Shown piece by piece: positions 61,617-64,000 of a DNA stretch of 64,000 bases. Below the pieces are notes generated by a model. The model was not told where the DNA came from, did not search any database, and worked only from the letters and a program-made list of their open reading frames with translations. A program made the position numbers and the translations under genes. The DNA comes from Chloroflexota bacterium (GTDB lineage: Bacteria; Chloroflexota; Anaerolineae; 4572-78; J111): NCBI GenBank assembly GCA_016860845.1, contig BOKF01000001.1, positions 248,001 through 312,000 on the forward strand. The letters are read 5' to 3'. The first letter of the stretch is position 1; each line of letters begins with the position of its first letter.

Positions 61617-64000
61617 ATGAAAATCAATCCCTACATTGCCGGAAATCCCGTTGGCGGCGGCGAGGCCTTCATTGGCCGGACTGATGTGTTACGCGAGGTC
61701 TTGCGAGTTTTGCGTAGCCCCAGCGAAAATGCTTTGGTGCTGTATGGTCAGCGGCGCATTGGCAAGACCTCGGTGTTACAGGAATTGGTCGCGCGCTTGC
61801 CTGACCAGGGACCGTATCATCCCATTTACTTTGACCTACAAGATAAAGCGGCTAAACCATTAAGTGAGGTTTTAGTGGAACTAGCCGCCAGTATAGCGCA
61901 CGAATTAGGGCTGCCCTCACCTGAATCGTGGGGTGAAGCGACGCCTCATATTTTTCGAGAGGAATTTATTCCCACTGCTTTGGCTGACCTTCCCACTGAA
62001 ACCTCGTTGGTACTCCTCTTCGATGAATTTGATGTTTTGGACAATCCTGGTGAGGCCCAGGCGGGTGCAGCGTTCTTTCCCTATCTGCGTAATCTCCTCT
62101 CGCTCGACCCTCGCCTGCAATTTATCTTTGTCATCGGCCGTCGCCCCGAAGATTTGTCCAGTTTGACTCTATCTATTTTTAAGAGTGCAAAATCACATTC
62201 TGTATCCTTGATGTCGTCCGAAGAGACAGCTAATTTGGTCCGGCTGGCTGAACGTAATAATACTTTACACTGGTCCGACGAGGCGGTTGCTCAAGTTTAT
62301 GCTCTGACCGGTGGCCATCCTTTCTTAACTCAGCAGTTGTGCCAGGAAATCTGGGAGCAAGCCTATCAGGATGAGCCAAAAGAACTGCTCACTGTCTCGC
62401 CCGCCGAAGTGGAAGCGGCAGCACCCGCAGCCTTACGCAGCGCTACCAGCGCCTTGGAATGGCTGTGGGATGGTTTAAAACCGGCTCAGCGGGTGGTGGC
62501 CTCAACCTTGGCTGGGGCAGGCCCAGTGCCGATTAGCCAACAAGAATTGGAGCGACGTTTGCTTGAAGGTGGCGTGCGCATCCTGATTGACGAATTACAG
62601 GATGCCCCGCGAGTGTTGCAGGAATGGGATTTGATTGAGCCGGTTGAAGAGGCCTATCACTTCAAGGTTGAATTGCTGCGCCGTTGGTTGGACGAACGCA
62701 AACCTTTGCGCCTGGTTCAGAAAGAAATAGATCAGATTCTGCCCGTCGCCGAAAATCTCTTTCAGGCGGCTTGTGGGTTGTATCAAGGAGGTAGTTTACA
62801 ACCGGCGGTCGAACTGCTGCGCCAAGCCATTGGTTTAAACCCCAACCACTTGCGGGCGAACCAGGTGTTGGCTGAACTTTTACTGGCTCAGGGGGAAGTG
62901 GTCGAGGCCCGAAAATTGTTAGAAAGCCTCTATTCATATCATCCTGCCGCCGCTCGCCCGCGCTTGGTGCAGACGATTTTGCGTCAGGCCCAGGATGCCA
63001 AGAAAGATGAAGAACGTCTGGCTTTGTATGAGCGGGTGCTGCAACTGGACCCAAATCAACCTGAAGCCATCAATGGGCGTCACAGTATTTGGCAAAAGTG
63101 GGGTGACGAAGCCTTAGCTGCCGATGACCTGGAAGCAGCCCTGGATGCTTACCGACGAATTGGTCTGTCGGAAAAAGTTCAGCAGGTTGAAACAGAACTT
63201 CGCCGCCGTCGTTGGGAAGCAAGACGACAAGAAGTAGCCCGGCTGGATAAGGAAGAAAAATACCAGACCGCTTTGGACTTGGCTCGACAACTTTACAGTG
63301 ATTATCCCGAGGAACAAGATAACCTGCCCGACCTGGATCTGCTGGAACGCAAGACTCGCCTGGATGATCTGTATCAGCGAGCGTTAGGTGCGCTAGCCGA
63401 TGATCGGGCAACGGCGCAGAAGTTGCTGATCGAAGTAATCCAGCTTGAGCCGAGCTACCGAGAAGCCACACGGTATTTACATCTGGTTGTCACCGGTGTT
63501 GACGTAGCCGAAGTGCAGACTCAATTGGAACGTGTAAAAAAGGCTCAACAAGCTGCTAAGACTAAGGCCCAGTCCGAGATTAAGGCCTATGAAGAGCAGA
63601 TAAAATCGCTGCAGACGCAATTAGATACCGAGAAAAAGACTCGGCAGCAAGCCGAGGCTAAGGCCCAGTCCGAGATTAAGGCCCGTGAAGAACAGATAAA
63701 GTCACTGCAGAAGCAATTAGATACTGAGAAAAAAACTCGACAGCAAGCTGAGGTGATTGAAGCCGAGGTGACTGCCGACAAAGAAACCGAGACCCCGTTG
63801 CAGATTGACGAAGAGACGAGGAAGCGTTGGGAAATACCGCTGGAGCAGTTTTTGCAGAAGCGGCCAGTTGCGGAAGTGACGAGGAGACATTGGGAAACCT
63901 TATTGACTACCGATAAAGAAACTGAGACTCCGCTGCCAATTGACGAAGAGACGAAGAAGCCTCTGAGAACCTTACTACAAGATATGTTAAGCCGAGAAAT
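61617..64000 (+). CDS. STAND-like ATPase with TPR and coiled-coil region (3' end outside window)
   Basis: 794 codons visible with no stop, from ATG 61617; no strong ribosome site. The N-terminal ATPase has IAGNPVGGGEAFIGRTDVL, Walker A YGQRRIGKTSVLQEL and Walker B LLFDEFDVLDN, with a downstream GGHPFLTQQLCQEIWEQ lid region as in AAA/ATPase families of the Orc1-like STAND type. Residues about 390-640 are TPR-like. From 63540 a long charged coiled coil holds two 32-residue repeats (63564-63659 and 63660-63755). A 45-residue unit (DKETETPL...) starts at 63777 and again at 63912. It may act downstream of the toxin-antitoxin genes in defence, which is inference. Confidence 0.75.
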   Translation, partial: MKINPYIAGNPVGGGEAFIGRTDVLREVLRVLRSPSENALVLYGQRRIGKTSVLQELVARLPDQGPYHPIYFDLQDKAAKPLSEVLVELAASIAHELGLPSPESWGEATPHIFREEFIPTALADLPTETSLVLLFDEFDVLDNPGEAQAGAAFFPYLRNLLSLDPRLQFIFVIGRRPEDLSSLTLSIFKSAKSHSVSLMSSEETANLVRLAERNNTLHWSDEAVAQVYALTGGHPFLTQQLCQEIWEQAYQDEPKELLTVSPAEVEAAAPAALRSATSALEWLWDGLKPAQRVVASTLAGAGPVPISQQELERRLLEGGVRILIDELQDAPRVLQEWDLIEPVEEAYHFKVELLRRWLDERKPLRLVQKEIDQILPVAENLFQAACGLYQGGSLQPAVELLRQAIGLNPNHLRANQVLAELLLAQGEVVEARKLLESLYSYHPAAARPRLVQTILRQAQDAKKDEERLALYERVLQLDPNQPEAINGRHSIWQKWGDEALAADDLEAALDAYRRIGLSEKVQQVETELRRRRWEARRQEVARLDKEEKYQTALDLARQLYSDYPEEQDNLPDLDLLERKTRLDDLYQRALGALADDRATAQKLLIEVIQLEPSYREATRYLHLVVTGVDVAEVQTQLERVKKAQQAAKTKAQSEIKAYEEQIKSLQTQLDTEKKTRQQAEAKAQSEIKAREEQIKSLQKQLDTEKKTRQQAEVIEAEVTADKETETPLQIDEETRKRWEIPLEQFLQKRPVAEVTRRHWETLLTTDKETETPLPIDEETKKPLRTLLQDMLSRE

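Overview
The window looks like a chromosome segment from a member of the Chloroflexota, probably an Anaerolineae-like lineage. This is inferred from gene content: SUMF1 and CotH/CARDB proteins, NB-ARC/TPR STAND proteins, a GDP-rhamnose pair, a complete dcw cluster without murE, and very many heptanucleotide tandem repeats between genes. No 16S or other marker RNA is present, so this is not proven. I saw no tRNA, rRNA, CRISPR array or insertion sequence.

Region 1 (1-2815): the 3' part of a repeat-bearing SUMF1 protein faces a response regulator.

Region 2 (2900-24476): a sugar and sugar-acid catabolic region. A LacI-type regulator precedes a Gfo/Idh/MocA (IolG-like) dehydrogenase, a CUT2 ABC importer, a pentapeptide protein and a second IolG-like enzyme. 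A second transcription unit holds IolM and IolN; IolO, UxaE and UxuB follow further on. Together these match the non-canonical inositol route known from Thermotoga: myo-inositol, scyllo-inosose, diketo-inositol, 5-keto-L-gluconate, tagaturonate, fructuronate, mannonate. The LacI gene and the iolM promoter carry the same 16-bp palindrome at the same distance from well-formed promoters. On the opposite strand sit a galacturonokinase-like GHMP kinase and a sugar-nucleotidyltransferase, suggesting activation of galacturonate to a nucleotide sugar. A LarA homologue and an alpha/beta hydrolase end the region.

Region 3 (24515-39805): a mixed accessory stretch. It has an AT-rich PLD-like gene followed by an MNT/HEPN toxin-antitoxin pair, an MFS carrier, an NB-ARC/TPR protein, a glycosidase-CotH-CARDB protein, CorA, a divergent ureohydrolase, a DUF429-like protein, UbiX, a DUF2085 membrane protein, and Gmd plus Rmd for GDP-D-rhamnose.

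Region 4 (39806-60353): the division and cell-wall cluster, in order mraZ, rsmH, ftsL, ftsI, murF, mraY, small ORF, murD, ftsW, murG, two tandem paralogous CvpA-like membrane proteins, murC, small ORF, murB, ddl, ftsQ, ftsA, ftsZ. It begins with a promoter overlapped by six TGGG MraZ boxes and followed by a palindrome containing GAAC-N4-GTTC, and ends at a strong terminator.

Region 5 (60400-64000): an orphan MNT nucleotidyltransferase, a DUF433/DUF5615 toxin-antitoxin pair and the start of a large ATPase/TPR/coiled-coil protein that runs off the window.

Throughout, intergenic spaces carry short tandem repeats of many unrelated 7-mer units, frequently as hairpin-forming inverted pairs. Some run into genes: one lies in frame inside murB, and others form the tails of the LacI regulator, MurF and MurB. 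A separate ~120-bp dispersed element with a predicted branched fold also recurs.
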